64,000 nucleotides of DNA, from contig JAJONO010000003.1 of NCBI GenBank assembly GCA_021323535.1, positions 62,001 to 126,000 on the forward strand. The letters are read 5' to 3'. Below, one piece after another: positions 33,453 to 43,314 of the stretch. Under the pieces are notes generated by a model, which was not told where the DNA came from, did not search any database, and worked only from the letters and a program-made list of their open reading frames with translations. The translations under genes were made by a program, and so were the position numbers. Positions within the stretch are counted from its first letter, which is position 1, and each line of letters starts with the position of its first letter. This stretch comes from Bacteroidota bacterium (GTDB taxonomy: Bacteria; Bacteroidota; Bacteroidia; B-17B0; Aurantibacillaceae).

Positions 33453-34604
33453 ATGCTTGACAGATCGATAAACTTACTGGAAGAACTGGATAATATTTCC
33501 AGGGTGCACTGGTTAGAGAGAGAGAATATTGATCATATCATGATCGATTTTGCAAAACGAATTGTTTTTTGTCTCCGTATTGAACGTATCAGCATCTGGT
33601 TGTTGAATTCGGATCACAGCGCCCTTGTTTCAATGGGTGACTATGATTCCCGCAATAAAGTGTTCCGTAAAGAGAGTGTCCTGCTTAAGAAAAACTATCC
33701 CGGGTATTTTAAGGCCCTTGAGGAGAATAAAATTATTCTCGTAGAAAATATCCATACACATGAATCAACACGCGAACTGGATATGGATTACTCCAGGCCG
33801 CTTGGTGTAGAATCATTGATGGATATTCCCATTCGTATTGCAGGCGAATTAATTGGAGTGATGTGCTTTGAGAAGACAAGCGTACAGAAAGTCTTTACAA
33901 GAGAAGAACAAAGTTTCGCTTTCAGCCTTTCGCTTGTGCTGGCATCTAATCTGGAAGCCAGGCACCGGAGAGCTGTACAGCATAAGTTAGAACTGGCGCT
34001 TCGTGAAAAAGACCTTTTGATCAAGGAGATCAATCACCGGGTAAAGAATAATTTCTCGATCCTTATTAGTCTTCTGCGTATCAGTAAAGAACAGGGAAAG
34101 ACAACCGACCCGAATACCATCTTCGATGAATACGAGCAGCGCATCATGTCAATGCTCAAGATACACGATCTCTTGTACCAATCGGAACATTATACAGAGA
34201 TAAAACTCACCGATTATATTAAAGAACTAGTGAGCGAGTTTAAACGTTCACACATTGGCCTGGTTAATTCGGTATTAATGTTGATTGATGATATTGATTT
34301 TCGTTTGCCAACCAAGAGCGCTATCCATATGGGTTTGCTTATCAGTGAAATTTTCCTGAATTCGATTAAATACGCGCTTCCGGGAAATAGTAATTACCAG
34401 ATGTTTATTGAAGCAACGTTAAACCGCGATGAAGATATACTGATCAGGATAGGAGATAATGGTCCCGGTTTCGACTTCAATGAAAAAGTAAAACATTCCA
34501 CATTAGGACTTCATATCATACAGGATCTTGCCGAAGGACTTGATCTTAAAGTCAGTTATCCTACACAGAAGGCGGATCTTTATGAGTTCGTTCTGTATAC
34601 TTAA
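33453..34604 (+). CDS. GAF-domain sensor histidine kinase (HisKA_2/HWE-like)
   Basis: A 383-residue soluble kinase. Residues 15-170 form a GAF domain (ISIWLLNSDHSALVS, SLMDIPIRIAGELIGVMCFEK). A short coiled linker leads to a HisKA_2-type dimerisation helix with the phospho-acceptor His195 in EINHRVKNNFSIL. The ATPase domain has the N-box ISEIFLNSIKYA and the G-box IGDNGPGFD. With no transmembrane segment it should sense a cytoplasmic ligand. There is no response regulator next to it. The promoter lies just upstream, at 33416-33445. Confidence 0.92.
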   Translation: MLDRSINLLEELDNISRVHWLERENIDHIMIDFAKRIVFCLRIERISIWLLNSDHSALVSMGDYDSRNKVFRKESVLLKKNYPGYFKALEENKIILVENIHTHESTRELDMDYSRPLGVESLMDIPIRIAGELIGVMCFEKTSVQKVFTREEQSFAFSLSLVLASNLEARHRRAVQHKLELALREKDLLIKEINHRVKNNFSILISLLRISKEQGKTTDPNTIFDEYEQRIMSMLKIHDLLYQSEHYTEIKLTDYIKELVSEFKRSHIGLVNSVLMLIDDIDFRLPTKSAIHMGLLISEIFLNSIKYALPGNSNYQMFIEATLNRDEDILIRIGDNGPGFDFNEKVKHSTLGLHIIQDLAEGLDLKVSYPTQKADLYEFVLYT

Positions 34605-34605
34605 G

Positions 34606-34687
34606 GTTTCTCGCAGATGTACGCAGAAGATTCGCAGAAGCCGCAGAAGAACATTACCCATTTTACTTTGGTGACTTTGCGAGAAAC
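34606..34687. repeat. CGCAGA repeat element bounded by 10-bp inverted repeats
   Basis: GTTTCTCGCA (34606-34615) and its exact complement TGCGAGAAAC (34678-34687) bound an 82-nt element. Inside, CGCAGA occurs at 34612, 34622, 34633 and 34642, at steps of 10, 11 and 9 nt. The right half, read on the minus strand, carries CGCAAAG and CAAAG units like the element at 39076. It begins one base after the kinase stop codon. Confidence 0.6.
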
Positions 34688-34700
34688 ATAGGTAGTCTGT

Positions 34701-34736
34701 AAAACAAAAGCGGCTGGTATTTCTACCAGCCGCTTC
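34701..34736 (-). terminator. Terminator of the citrate synthase gene
   Basis: A perfect 11-bp stem, AGCGGCTGGTA (34709-34719) with TACCAGCCGCT (34724-34734), closes a GAAA loop on the minus strand and is followed by TTTGTTTT. The plus strand also has a T-rich tail, so it may stop transcription from both sides. Confidence 0.9.
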
Positions 34737-34754
34737 TTTCTTCATAGTGATATT

Positions 34755-36077
34755 TTATTTAGCAGCAGCTTGAGCCGCTTTGATTTTTGCTTTGATATTG
34801 TCGGTTGTTAATGAACCTGGACGCTCAATTGGCGATCCTGTTGCACGATCCCAAATAAGACTGGCTAATACACCAAGCGCACGGCTTACACCGAATAACA
34901 CGGTGTAGAAATCATACTCATGCATTCCGTAGTGAACGAGCAATGCTCCGGAGTGAGCGTCAACGTTAGGCCATGGATTTTTAATTTTTCCTGTTCCTTC
35001 AAGTATCGGAGGAGCAACTTCATAAACCATCTGAACGATTTCACAAATGTCGTCGTGCTTGATGTATGTTTTATAAAAATCCTGTTGTGCTGCAAAGCGA
35101 GGATCTGTTTTACGAAGTACTGCGTGTCCGTAACCCGGAACAACTTTTCCTTCGGTAAGAGTTTTCTTGATATACTCGGCGATCTGTTCTTTTGTTGGAA
35201 GACCACCTCCTAAAGTTTCCTTCAGTTCCATGATCCATCCAAGAACTTCCTGGTTAGCTAATCCGTGTAAAGGACCGGCAAGACCGTTCATACCAGCTGC
35301 GAAAGCAAGATAAGGGTCAGATAAAGCGGAACCTACAAGGTGAGTAGTATGAGCCGATACGTTTCCACCTTCATGATCAACGTGAATGGTAAGGTATAAA
35401 CGCATTAAACGCTTCATGTCAAATTCTTCATAACCTAACATGTGTGCAAAGTTGGCTGCCCAGTCGAGTTTATGATCTGGTTCAATATGAACTCCGCCTT
35501 TGTATTTACGACGGTAGATATAAGCTGCAATGCGTGGTAAACGGGCAATAAGATTCATGCTGTCTTCGTACGCATAATCCCAATATTCTTTTTTGCTCAT
35601 TCCTTTAGCGTATGCTTTCGCGAATACGCTTTCGGTTTGCATAGCCATTACACCAACCACGAACTGGGTCATTGGATGTGTATCGGCAGGAAGTTTTTCG
35701 ATTACATCGAATACATGTTTAGGAACATTATTTCGTTTTGCCCATTCAGTAGTGATGAAAGTGACATCCTCCTGAGTTGGTAATTCACCCACCAACATAA
35801 GATAAAAAATTCCTTCAGGAAGCGGTTCAGTTCCTCCCGGAGCTTTAGGCAATGCCTTACGAAGTTCAGGAATGCTGTAGCCTCTGAAACGGATCCCTTC
35901 TTCAGGATCGAGACGAGATGTTTCGGTAACCATACCAACCATTCCGCGCATCCCTTGGTATACCTGCGCTACAGTGATATCTCCTAATTTAAGGTCACCG
36001 TGATTTTTAATTATGTCTTTGATCTCTGATGCTAAAACCTCGGCTTTAGCTTTGAACTTTTCTTTTAATGGATCCAT
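34755..36077 (-). CDS. gltA: Citrate synthase, eukaryotic (mitochondrial)-like type
   Basis: A 440-residue type of citrate synthase more like the mitochondrial enzyme than the hexameric bacterial one. Signs are the N-terminal DITVAQVYQGMRGMVGMVTETSRLDPEEGIRFRG and the conserved PTQEDVTFITTEWAKR. Catalytic segments are present: HVDHEGGNVSAHTTHLVGSALSDPYLAF with LHGLANQEVLGW, GYGHAVLRKTDPRF, and the Asp in NVDAHSGALLVHYG. It condenses oxaloacetate and acetyl-CoA, the entry step of the TCA cycle. A strong promoter overlaps the 3' end of the enolase gene, so it has its own transcript. Similar bacterial enzymes are known in Geobacteraceae and some Bacteroidota. Confidence 0.93.
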   Translation of the reverse strand: MDPLKEKFKAKAEVLASEIKDIIKNHGDLKLGDITVAQVYQGMRGMVGMVTETSRLDPEEGIRFRGYSIPELRKALPKAPGGTEPLPEGIFYLMLVGELPTQEDVTFITTEWAKRNNVPKHVFDVIEKLPADTHPMTQFVVGVMAMQTESVFAKAYAKGMSKKEYWDYAYEDSMNLIARLPRIAAYIYRRKYKGGVHIEPDHKLDWAANFAHMLGYEEFDMKRLMRLYLTIHVDHEGGNVSAHTTHLVGSALSDPYLAFAAGMNGLAGPLHGLANQEVLGWIMELKETLGGGLPTKEQIAEYIKKTLTEGKVVPGYGHAVLRKTDPRFAAQQDFYKTYIKHDDICEIVQMVYEVAPPILEGTGKIKNPWPNVDAHSGALLVHYGMHEYDFYTVLFGVSRALGVLASLIWDRATGSPIERPGSLTTDNIKAKIKAAQAAAK

Positions 36078-36124
36078 GTTGTGTGAATTTTGTGCTACTA
36101 ATTTACAATCTGCTCTTTTATAAA

Positions 36125-37453
<1,329 letters not shown>

Positions 37454-37585
37454 TTAGTTTAGGTGCAAAATTGAGCCCCGAAGTTAGGGATTTTTGAAAG
37501 AAGGATTATTCACTATTTTTAAACAAAAAATAAAGCGGGCCGTAATGTTTTCCCCACAACACACTAATTTCCCCGTTATTCCGTT

Positions 37586-37593
37586 TATATTTG
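37586..37593 (+). promoter_or_regulatory. -7 element directly before the lipoprotein gene at 37600
   Basis: TATATTTG is an exact TAnnTTTG match. It ends six bases before the GTG at 37600, which puts the expected transcription start on or beside the start codon. It also overlaps the alternative TTG start at 37591, arguing against that start. No clear -33 element was seen. Confidence 0.5.
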
Positions 37594-37599
37594 CAACCA

Positions 37600-39069
37600 G
37601 TGAAATTATTTGTAAAAATAACCCTTGTTTTTGTAGTTCTGCTGAATGCTTTTTCCTGCAAGAAAAACAAGCTTACCGATGATCCTTCGGCTATTGTAGC
37701 CTTCTCGCAGGATTCGGTGCTGTTTGATACTGTGTTCACTACCATTGGTTCAACCACCCGCCATATCCGCGTTATCAATAATAACAGTCAGAGAGTAAAG
37801 ATTTCCAATATTAATCTTAAAAGCGGTGGAACCTCTGGGTTTAAACTGAATGTTGACGGACTTTCGGGCCTTTCTTTTGATGACGTTGAAATTGCCGCGC
37901 ACGACAGCATGTACATTTTTATCCAGGTAAACGTTAATCCAACAAATCAGAATTCTCCCCTGGTGATCAGGGACGAAATTGATTTTACAGTTAACGGAAA
38001 TCTTCAGAAGGTGCACCTGGAAGCGTGGGGACAAGATGCCTATTATCACCGCCCGACCGATGCTATCAAATTTAAAGACGGAACTTATCTTCCATATTCT
38101 TATCTCAACAACGATACGCTTCCCCAGAACGCTGTATGGAACAATGATAAACCGCACGTCATTTACGGATATCTTGTCGTGTATAACCAACAGAAGCTCA
38201 CGATTAACGCCGGGGCAAGAATCTACCTGAATTATAAAGCAGGGTTATGGGTTTATACCGGGGGCGAATTAAAAGTGCTTGGACAAAAAGGAAATGAAGT
38301 TATTTTTCAGGGAGTGAGAAGGGAAGAGGACTGGAAAGATGAACCCGGGCAGTGGGACAGGATCTGGATCAACGAAGGCAGTGTGAATAACGAGATCAAT
38401 TACGCCATTATTAAAAACGGATACATTGGCGTTCAGGCCGAATTACTCGGTACAAACTTCAGCGCACCACGTCGTCTTAAAATTACCAATACAAAGATCC
38501 AGAACATGAGCCTGTGGGGACTTTACGGATTGGCTTATAACATTTACGGTGCAAATAACATTATCAGTAATTGTCAGGAACATAGTGTGAATCTTGTTCT
38601 GGGAGGAAAGTATACATTCATCCATTGTACTTTCGCTAACTTCTGGACAAAAGATAAGGCACGCGAAAAAGAATTGCTCTTCATCAATAATTATACATCT
38701 ACACAGGTGTTACCGCTCGATTCAGCTTATTTCGGAAATTGTATCATTGACGGAAGTTTAGGAAATGAAATAAAATTGGATCTTCAGAACGACGCCACAT
38801 TTCCGCCAAAATATACATTCAGCAATTGCTGGCTTAAAACCGATATTAACACCGGCGATGCTACAAAGTGGATCAATGTAAGAACGGGTGGAGGATTATT
38901 GTTTGTGGATAAAGAAAATTACGACTGGCACACAAAACCTGAAGAAACGCAGGTGAAAAATTTCGTTCATGCTCAGGCGACAGCCGATGCTTCAAAACAT
39001 ACTTCTGATTTAGATGGTGGTACAAGGAATACCATGAGTGTTACAGCGGGGGCGTATCAAATTAACTAA
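37600..39069 (+). CDS. Hypothetical lipoprotein, predicted beta-rich/beta-helical
   Basis: With the GTG start at 37600 the product has 489 residues and begins KLFVKITLVFVVLLNAFSCKK, a normal lipobox signal with Cys at 19. A TTG nine bases upstream is an alternative. The first 120 mature residues look like an Ig/abnormal-spindle-type beta sandwich (DSVLFDTVFTTIGSTTRHIRVINNN). The next about 300 (TINAGARIYLNYKAGLWVYTGGELKVLG, NYAIIKNGYIGVQAE, NIISNCQEHSVNLV) have the repeating short strands of a right-handed beta-helix. I do not recognise a catalytic motif. It probably sits on the outer membrane and may bind a polymer. Confidence 0.75.
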   Translation: MKLFVKITLVFVVLLNAFSCKKNKLTDDPSAIVAFSQDSVLFDTVFTTIGSTTRHIRVINNNSQRVKISNINLKSGGTSGFKLNVDGLSGLSFDDVEIAAHDSMYIFIQVNVNPTNQNSPLVIRDEIDFTVNGNLQKVHLEAWGQDAYYHRPTDAIKFKDGTYLPYSYLNNDTLPQNAVWNNDKPHVIYGYLVVYNQQKLTINAGARIYLNYKAGLWVYTGGELKVLGQKGNEVIFQGVRREEDWKDEPGQWDRIWINEGSVNNEINYAIIKNGYIGVQAELLGTNFSAPRRLKITNTKIQNMSLWGLYGLAYNIYGANNIISNCQEHSVNLVLGGKYTFIHCTFANFWTKDKAREKELLFINNYTSTQVLPLDSAYFGNCIIDGSLGNEIKLDLQNDATFPPKYTFSNCWLKTDINTGDATKWINVRTGGGLLFVDKENYDWHTKPEETQVKNFVHAQATADASKHTSDLDGGTRNTMSVTAGAYQIN

Positions 39070-39079
39070 TCATTTTTCT

Positions 39080-39117
39080 CGCAAAGGCTCGCAAAGATTA
39101 CGCGAAGTTTCGCAAAG
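39080..39117 (+). repeat. CGCAAAG repeat with a 10-11 nt period
   Basis: CGCAAAG occurs at 39080, 39090 and 39111, with the variant CGCGAAG at 39101, so the step is 10, 11 and 10 nt. It starts 11 nt after the stop of the lipoprotein gene. Confidence 0.55.
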
Positions 39118-39147
39118 ATAAATTCACCTAAAACAAAGATCTAAAGG

Positions 39148-39166
39148 AAATTTCCGAAGGAAATTT
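39148..39166. terminator. Short GAA-loop hairpin, possible terminator
   Basis: AAATTTCC (39148-39155) pairs with GGAAATTT (39159-39166) around a GAA loop. It lies between the convergent lipoprotein and sugar dehydrogenase genes and could end transcription from either side, although the T-run is short. Confidence 0.35.
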
Positions 39167-39194
39167 TAATCAGTGAAATTTTTTAGGTACACAG

Positions 39195-39220
39195 ATTCGT
39201 GCTAATTCGTGAAATTCGTG
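39195..39220 (+). repeat. ATTCGTG triple repeat
   Basis: ATTCGTG occurs at 39195, 39205 and 39214 in the spacer before the sugar dehydrogenase stop codon. The step of 9-10 nt equals that of the CGCAAAG repeat 100 nt upstream. Confidence 0.5.
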
Positions 39221-39237
39221 TCAAAAACCGACAAAGT

Positions 39238-40425
39238 TTATTTGACCTGCTCGATCAACATCACGACTCCATTCGACGCAAAGCTCCCGGTTAGTTTTTG
39301 TGCAATAATGTAAATTTCGCCGTTTTCATCTTCGCCAAAACTATTGATGTCGTAATCCAGGTCGTTGTTCTTTTTTCCTTCAATGACCATGTCGTTAAGC
39401 GTCCATTTTCCTTTCGTTTCTTCGAGGTAAAACATGTTTCCTCTCCAGTCGGCGAAAATATATTTACCTTCAAATGCGGGCATGTTCTTTCCCCTGTAAA
39501 CATAACCTCCGGTAACACTAATGCCTTTATCGTGCGCATATTCCGCGATAGGCGGTTCAAGATTTTTAGGGTCACAATTCTGTGAAGGATTAAAACAATG
39601 GTTGCCCTCCATAATTCTCCACCCGTAATTTTTTCCTTTCTGAATGAGATTTATTTCTTCCCATTTATCCTGACCAACATCAGCGCAAAATAACCTGTTT
39701 GTTTTTTTATCAAAGGAAAAACGCCAGGGATTCCGTAAACCCCAGGCCCATATTTCTGATTTTGCATTTTTGTTTGAAACGAAGGGATTGTCCTTAGGAA
39801 CCGTGTAGGGCGATTCTCCATTAACATCGATCCTGATAATTTTCCCGAGTAAGGTTTCAAGATTTTGCCCGTTGCCTTTAGCGCCATGCTGATCACCCGC
39901 GCCGCCGCCGTCGCCAAGGCCAATGTATAAATAACCATCAGGACCAAAGGATAACTGTCCGCCATTATGATTAGATTCTGGTTGCGAGATCTGCATAAGA
40001 ATTGTTTCTGAAGCGGCGTCGGCCACATTGGGATCTGAAGAAACTTTGTATTCGGAGAGAATACTTTTGTGATTTTCGCCCTTGGTCCCCGGAGCGCTGT
40101 AATACACGAAAACACGTCCGTTTGTTTTATATTTCGGGTGAAAGGCCATTCCAAGCAACCCTTTTTCGGAATACACTTTACTGATATCGTCGAGTTTTTT
40201 ATTGATATCAAGGAAAGGCTTTTCAAGAACTTTACTGTCTTTAATAATTTTGATCTTTCCTCTCAGTTCACAAACGAACATACGTTTACTTCCATCTTTA
40301 GGACATTCCATTGCAACTGGTGCAGTAAAGTCTTTTGCAATGATTTTGGTGCGGATGGTAGGCTTCTGAGAGTAAACAGAAATAGTAAAAAGGAAGAGGA
40401 TGGATGAAAAGACGCTTTTGATCAT
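39238..40425 (-). CDS. PQQ-dependent sugar dehydrogenase (GSDH/sorbosone dehydrogenase family), secreted
   Basis: A 395-residue protein with a signal peptide (cleavage after SVYSQ, about residue 20) and a six-bladed propeller of the glucose/sorbosone dehydrogenase family. Family segments are LLGMAFHPKYKTNGRVFVYY, SNHNGGQLSFGPDGYLYIGLGDGGGAGDQHG, IWAWGLRNPWRFSFD and VGQDKWEEINLI. The last blade has GGYVYRGKNMP. The HNGG and NPWR segments lie near the PQQ and calcium site in characterised members. It would oxidise aldoses in the periplasm or outside the cell. No pqq synthesis genes lie in the window. Confidence 0.9.
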   Translation of the reverse strand: MIKSVFSSILFLFTISVYSQKPTIRTKIIAKDFTAPVAMECPKDGSKRMFVCELRGKIKIIKDSKVLEKPFLDINKKLDDISKVYSEKGLLGMAFHPKYKTNGRVFVYYSAPGTKGENHKSILSEYKVSSDPNVADAASETILMQISQPESNHNGGQLSFGPDGYLYIGLGDGGGAGDQHGAKGNGQNLETLLGKIIRIDVNGESPYTVPKDNPFVSNKNAKSEIWAWGLRNPWRFSFDKKTNRLFCADVGQDKWEEINLIQKGKNYGWRIMEGNHCFNPSQNCDPKNLEPPIAEYAHDKGISVTGGYVYRGKNMPAFEGKYIFADWRGNMFYLEETKGKWTLNDMVIEGKKNNDLDYDINSFGEDENGEIYIIAQKLTGSFASNGVVMLIEQVK

Positions 40426-40755
40426 AAGCTAAATTAGTTTTTATAAATGTAAAATGTAGCGGGAAAACGGAAAATGGACATCTTGAAATGCAAAAAAAAT
40501 ATGCCATACCAATTTAAAATACCAAAGGATATTCCATGTCTTCACAAAGGTTCCACAGAGATTCACAAAGCTATAGGTAAGTAATGTATTTCCGCTGAAG
40601 CGGAAAACAAAGGGCCGCAACGGTGTTTAATTTCCAACGTTTTTTGATCTGAGAAAATCAGTGCGATCTGTGTCAAAAGCCATGTAGTCTTTAATCTTTT
40701 GTCATTTATCTTTTATCAACTTCGTGCAAAAAAACTCTATACCTTTACACTTCTA
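40426..40755. other. 330-nt non-coding spacer with short repeats
   Basis: No credible gene. It holds the CACAAAG/CACAGAG repeat (40541-40570), a TGAA-loop hairpin TTTCCGC/GCGGAAA (40589-40606), GATAAA-type words on the minus strand (40688-40719) and a -7-like TACCTTTA (40740-40747) that ends eight bases before the hrpB start. The rest is unremarkable AT-rich sequence. Confidence 0.6.
40541..40570 (+). repeat. Three tandem 10-mers of the CACAAAG type
   Basis: TTCACAAAGG, TTCCACAGAG and ATTCACAAAG follow one another with a 10-nt period. They share the C(A/G)CA(A/G)AG core with the elements at 34606 and 39080. Confidence 0.55.
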
Positions 40756-43242
40756 ATGCCTTTCGACCCTTTTAAAATAGATTTACCCGTTACCGAAATT
40801 ATTCCGCAGATAAAGGAACACCTTTCCACTAGTAATACACTCATTGTAAATGCTCCTCCTGGTGCCGGAAAAAGTACGCTGTTACCATTAGCACTTTTTG
40901 ATCAGCCCTGGCTTGAAGGAAAAAAGATAATCATGCTGGAGCCACGACGTCTTGCAGCAAGAACCATTGCAACGCGTATGTCGTCTTTGCTCAATGAAGA
41001 GGTTGGTGATACAGTTGGCTTTCGGATACGTTTTGAAAACCGCATCTCATCCAAAACAAAAATTGAGGTAGTTACAGAAGGAATTCTAACCAGGATGCTT
41101 CATCACGACAATGCACTGGAAGATGTTGGTCTCGTTATCTTTGATGAGTTTCATGAAAGAAGTATTCATGCCGATGTGGCGCTGGCCCTTTGTCGCGAGG
41201 CGCAGCAGGTGCTACGTCCCGATTTAAGAATACTGGTCATGTCGGCCACTCTGAATCTTCCTGAACTTACATCACTCTTAAAATCTCCTGTTGCCGAAAG
41301 TAAAGGACGACAATATCCTGTAGATGTTATTTACACCAATGATGCCGATGAAATGGTATTACCTGATCTTACAGCCCGTGTGGTTATGCGTGCCGTGAAA
41401 GAGCAGGAGGGAGATATACTTGTATTTCTTCCTGGTGAAGGTGAAATAAAAAAATGCGAAGAAATTCTCAGCGCTGAGCTACACGATATTTCCATTCATC
41501 CGCTTTATGGAATGCTTCCGCAACACGAGCAGTTTCTGGCTATCATGCCCAACAAATATGGAAAACGTAAAATTGTACTTGCTACTTCTATTGCCGAAAC
41601 CAGTTTAACCATTGAAGGAATTCGTATTGTTGTGGATTCAGGTTTTGGAAGAAGTTCGCGCTTTGATCCGCGCTCAGGTTTATCGCGACTGGAAACATTA
41701 CGCATTTCAAAAGATTCGGCCGATCAGCGTGCCGGTCGCGCCGGACGTTTAAGCAGCGGCGTGTGTTACAGAATGTGGACTAAAGCTACACACGAACGCT
41801 TACAGCTGCACCGCATTCCTGAAATCATGGAAGCGGATTTATCTTCACTTGTTCTTGATATGGCGCAATGGGGTGTGAATGATGTTTCGCAACTTACCTG
41901 GTTAACCCCTCCGCCAAAAGCTTCATTAGCGCAGGCAACTGATACGTTACATCAATTAAATGCGTTAGAGAATAATCGTATTACTGAACACGGAAAACAA
42001 ATTCATAAGCTGGCGTGTCATCCCCGCATTGCCCACATGCTCTTGCTGGCAAAAGAAGAAAAGCTGAAACAGCTGGCTACTGATATTGCAGCTTTGCTCG
42101 AAGAACGAGATCCATTGCCAAGAGAAAGTGGAATTGATATTAATCTTCGAATAGAAGCGCTGCGAAGATGGAGAGGAAATAAAAATTCAGGAGGGAAGTT
42201 CGGGCGTATTGAAAAAGTGACCCAATCGTATAGAAAAATGTTAAGCATTGATGCGGATAATGGTCCGGTTGATGTTTACGACACAGGACTCCTTCTTGCT
42301 TATGCTTATCCCGAACGAATTGCTTCGGCCCGTCCTGGAAACAACGCGCAGTTTCAATTGGCCAATGGTAAAATTGCCATGGCGGGACATAAAGATGATC
42401 TTGCTCATGAATCCTGGCTGGCGGTGGCTCACATGGATCTGCGTGACGGACTGGGAAAAATATTTTTAGCGGCACCATTAAATCCAAAGGACCTGGTTTC
42501 TCTCGTAAAGGAACAGGAAGTTATTACATGGGATACGCGACGTGGAGGATTGATTGCCGCGAAGGAACTTAAGATAGGAAGTATTGTTTTACAATCTAAA
42601 CCGCTGGCTATTCCTGGTGGCGAAAAAGTAATTGAGATTATTTCAGGGGCGATAAAAAACGAAGGAGAAAATCTGCTCGACATCAGCGAATCTTTTGTGC
42701 AGCTACAAAACCGTATTAGTAGCCTTGCTACCTGGAACAAGGACCAAAGCTGGCCGGATGTAAATACGCAAGAGTTATTAAAGACGAATAAAGAGTGGCT
42801 CGGTCCATATCTGAAAGATGCGCGTAAACCTGAGGATTTGAAAAAAATAGATCTTGGTGAAGCCTTATTTCATTCGCTGGATTGGGACAAACAGCAATTA
42901 CTCAATCAGCTCGCTCCGCAAAAACTGGAAGTCCCAAGCGGCTCCTCAATAAGAATTCAATATTTCGTGAATGGCGCCCCACCTGTGTTATCGGTCAGAT
43001 TACAGGAGGTTTTCGGACTTGCGGATACGCCTAAAGTGAACAATGGAAAAGTAGCAGTGGTGATGCACTTATTATCGCCGGGATACAAACCTGTGCAGGT
43101 AACATCGGATCTAAAAAGCTTTTGGAACAATATGTATTTTGAAGTGAAGAAAGAATTGCAGCGCCGTTATCCTAAACACTCCTGGCCCGAGGACCCATGG
43201 ACAGCGCCTGCCGTAGCGAAAGGGAAGAGCCATAAGAAATAA
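40756..43242 (+). CDS. hrpB: ATP-dependent helicase HrpB
   Basis: The ATG at 40756 gives 828 residues starting MPFDPFKIDLPVTEII, the usual HrpB N-terminus; the 19-residue upstream extension from 40699 is rejected. It is a DEAH-type helicase with Walker A PPGAGKST at about 34-41, a DEFHER motif II variant (LVIFDEFHERSIHAD), motif III SATL, motif V ATSIAETSLTIEG and motif VI QRAGRAGRL. The C-terminal HrpB domain ends RRYPKHSWPEDPWTAPA, a family hallmark. HrpB acts on RNA, though its precise job is unclear. It is monocistronic, with a near-leaderless promoter candidate. Confidence 0.95.
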   Translation: MPFDPFKIDLPVTEIIPQIKEHLSTSNTLIVNAPPGAGKSTLLPLALFDQPWLEGKKIIMLEPRRLAARTIATRMSSLLNEEVGDTVGFRIRFENRISSKTKIEVVTEGILTRMLHHDNALEDVGLVIFDEFHERSIHADVALALCREAQQVLRPDLRILVMSATLNLPELTSLLKSPVAESKGRQYPVDVIYTNDADEMVLPDLTARVVMRAVKEQEGDILVFLPGEGEIKKCEEILSAELHDISIHPLYGMLPQHEQFLAIMPNKYGKRKIVLATSIAETSLTIEGIRIVVDSGFGRSSRFDPRSGLSRLETLRISKDSADQRAGRAGRLSSGVCYRMWTKATHERLQLHRIPEIMEADLSSLVLDMAQWGVNDVSQLTWLTPPPKASLAQATDTLHQLNALENNRITEHGKQIHKLACHPRIAHMLLLAKEEKLKQLATDIAALLEERDPLPRESGIDINLRIEALRRWRGNKNSGGKFGRIEKVTQSYRKMLSIDADNGPVDVYDTGLLLAYAYPERIASARPGNNAQFQLANGKIAMAGHKDDLAHESWLAVAHMDLRDGLGKIFLAAPLNPKDLVSLVKEQEVITWDTRRGGLIAAKELKIGSIVLQSKPLAIPGGEKVIEIISGAIKNEGENLLDISESFVQLQNRISSLATWNKDQSWPDVNTQELLKTNKEWLGPYLKDARKPEDLKKIDLGEALFHSLDWDKQQLLNQLAPQKLEVPSGSSIRIQYFVNGAPPVLSVRLQEVFGLADTPKVNNGKVAVVMHLLSPGYKPVQVTSDLKSFWNNMYFEVKKELQRRYPKHSWPEDPWTAPAVAKGKSHKK

Positions 43243-43250
43243 CTGCTCCG

Positions 43251-43273
43251 TTTTTACCACATAGGCACAGAGC
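43251..43273 (-). repeat. CACAGAG/CTATGTGG repeat, inverted copy
   Basis: The plus strand reads TTTTTACCACATAGGCACAG then AGC, nine bases after the hrpB stop. Read on the minus strand it resembles the element at 29342-29395 (CTATGTG with GTGGTnAAAAA), so the two spacers carry the same family in opposite orientation. Confidence 0.45.
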
Positions 43274-43314
43274 TTAGGAAATATTATTGGAATCGCAGCA
43301 GTTCCTACATAAAG

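Noticed and set aside
39651-40226. Minus-strand 191-residue open frame inside the sugar dehydrogenase gene
   Set aside because: It is a frame shadow of the same strand gene, with no motif; the dehydrogenase frame has clear blades and a signal peptide.
40699-40755. 19-residue N-terminal extension of HrpB
   Set aside because: HrpB proteins start at the MPFDP region, and the extension crosses repeat-rich spacer and the promoter-like element.
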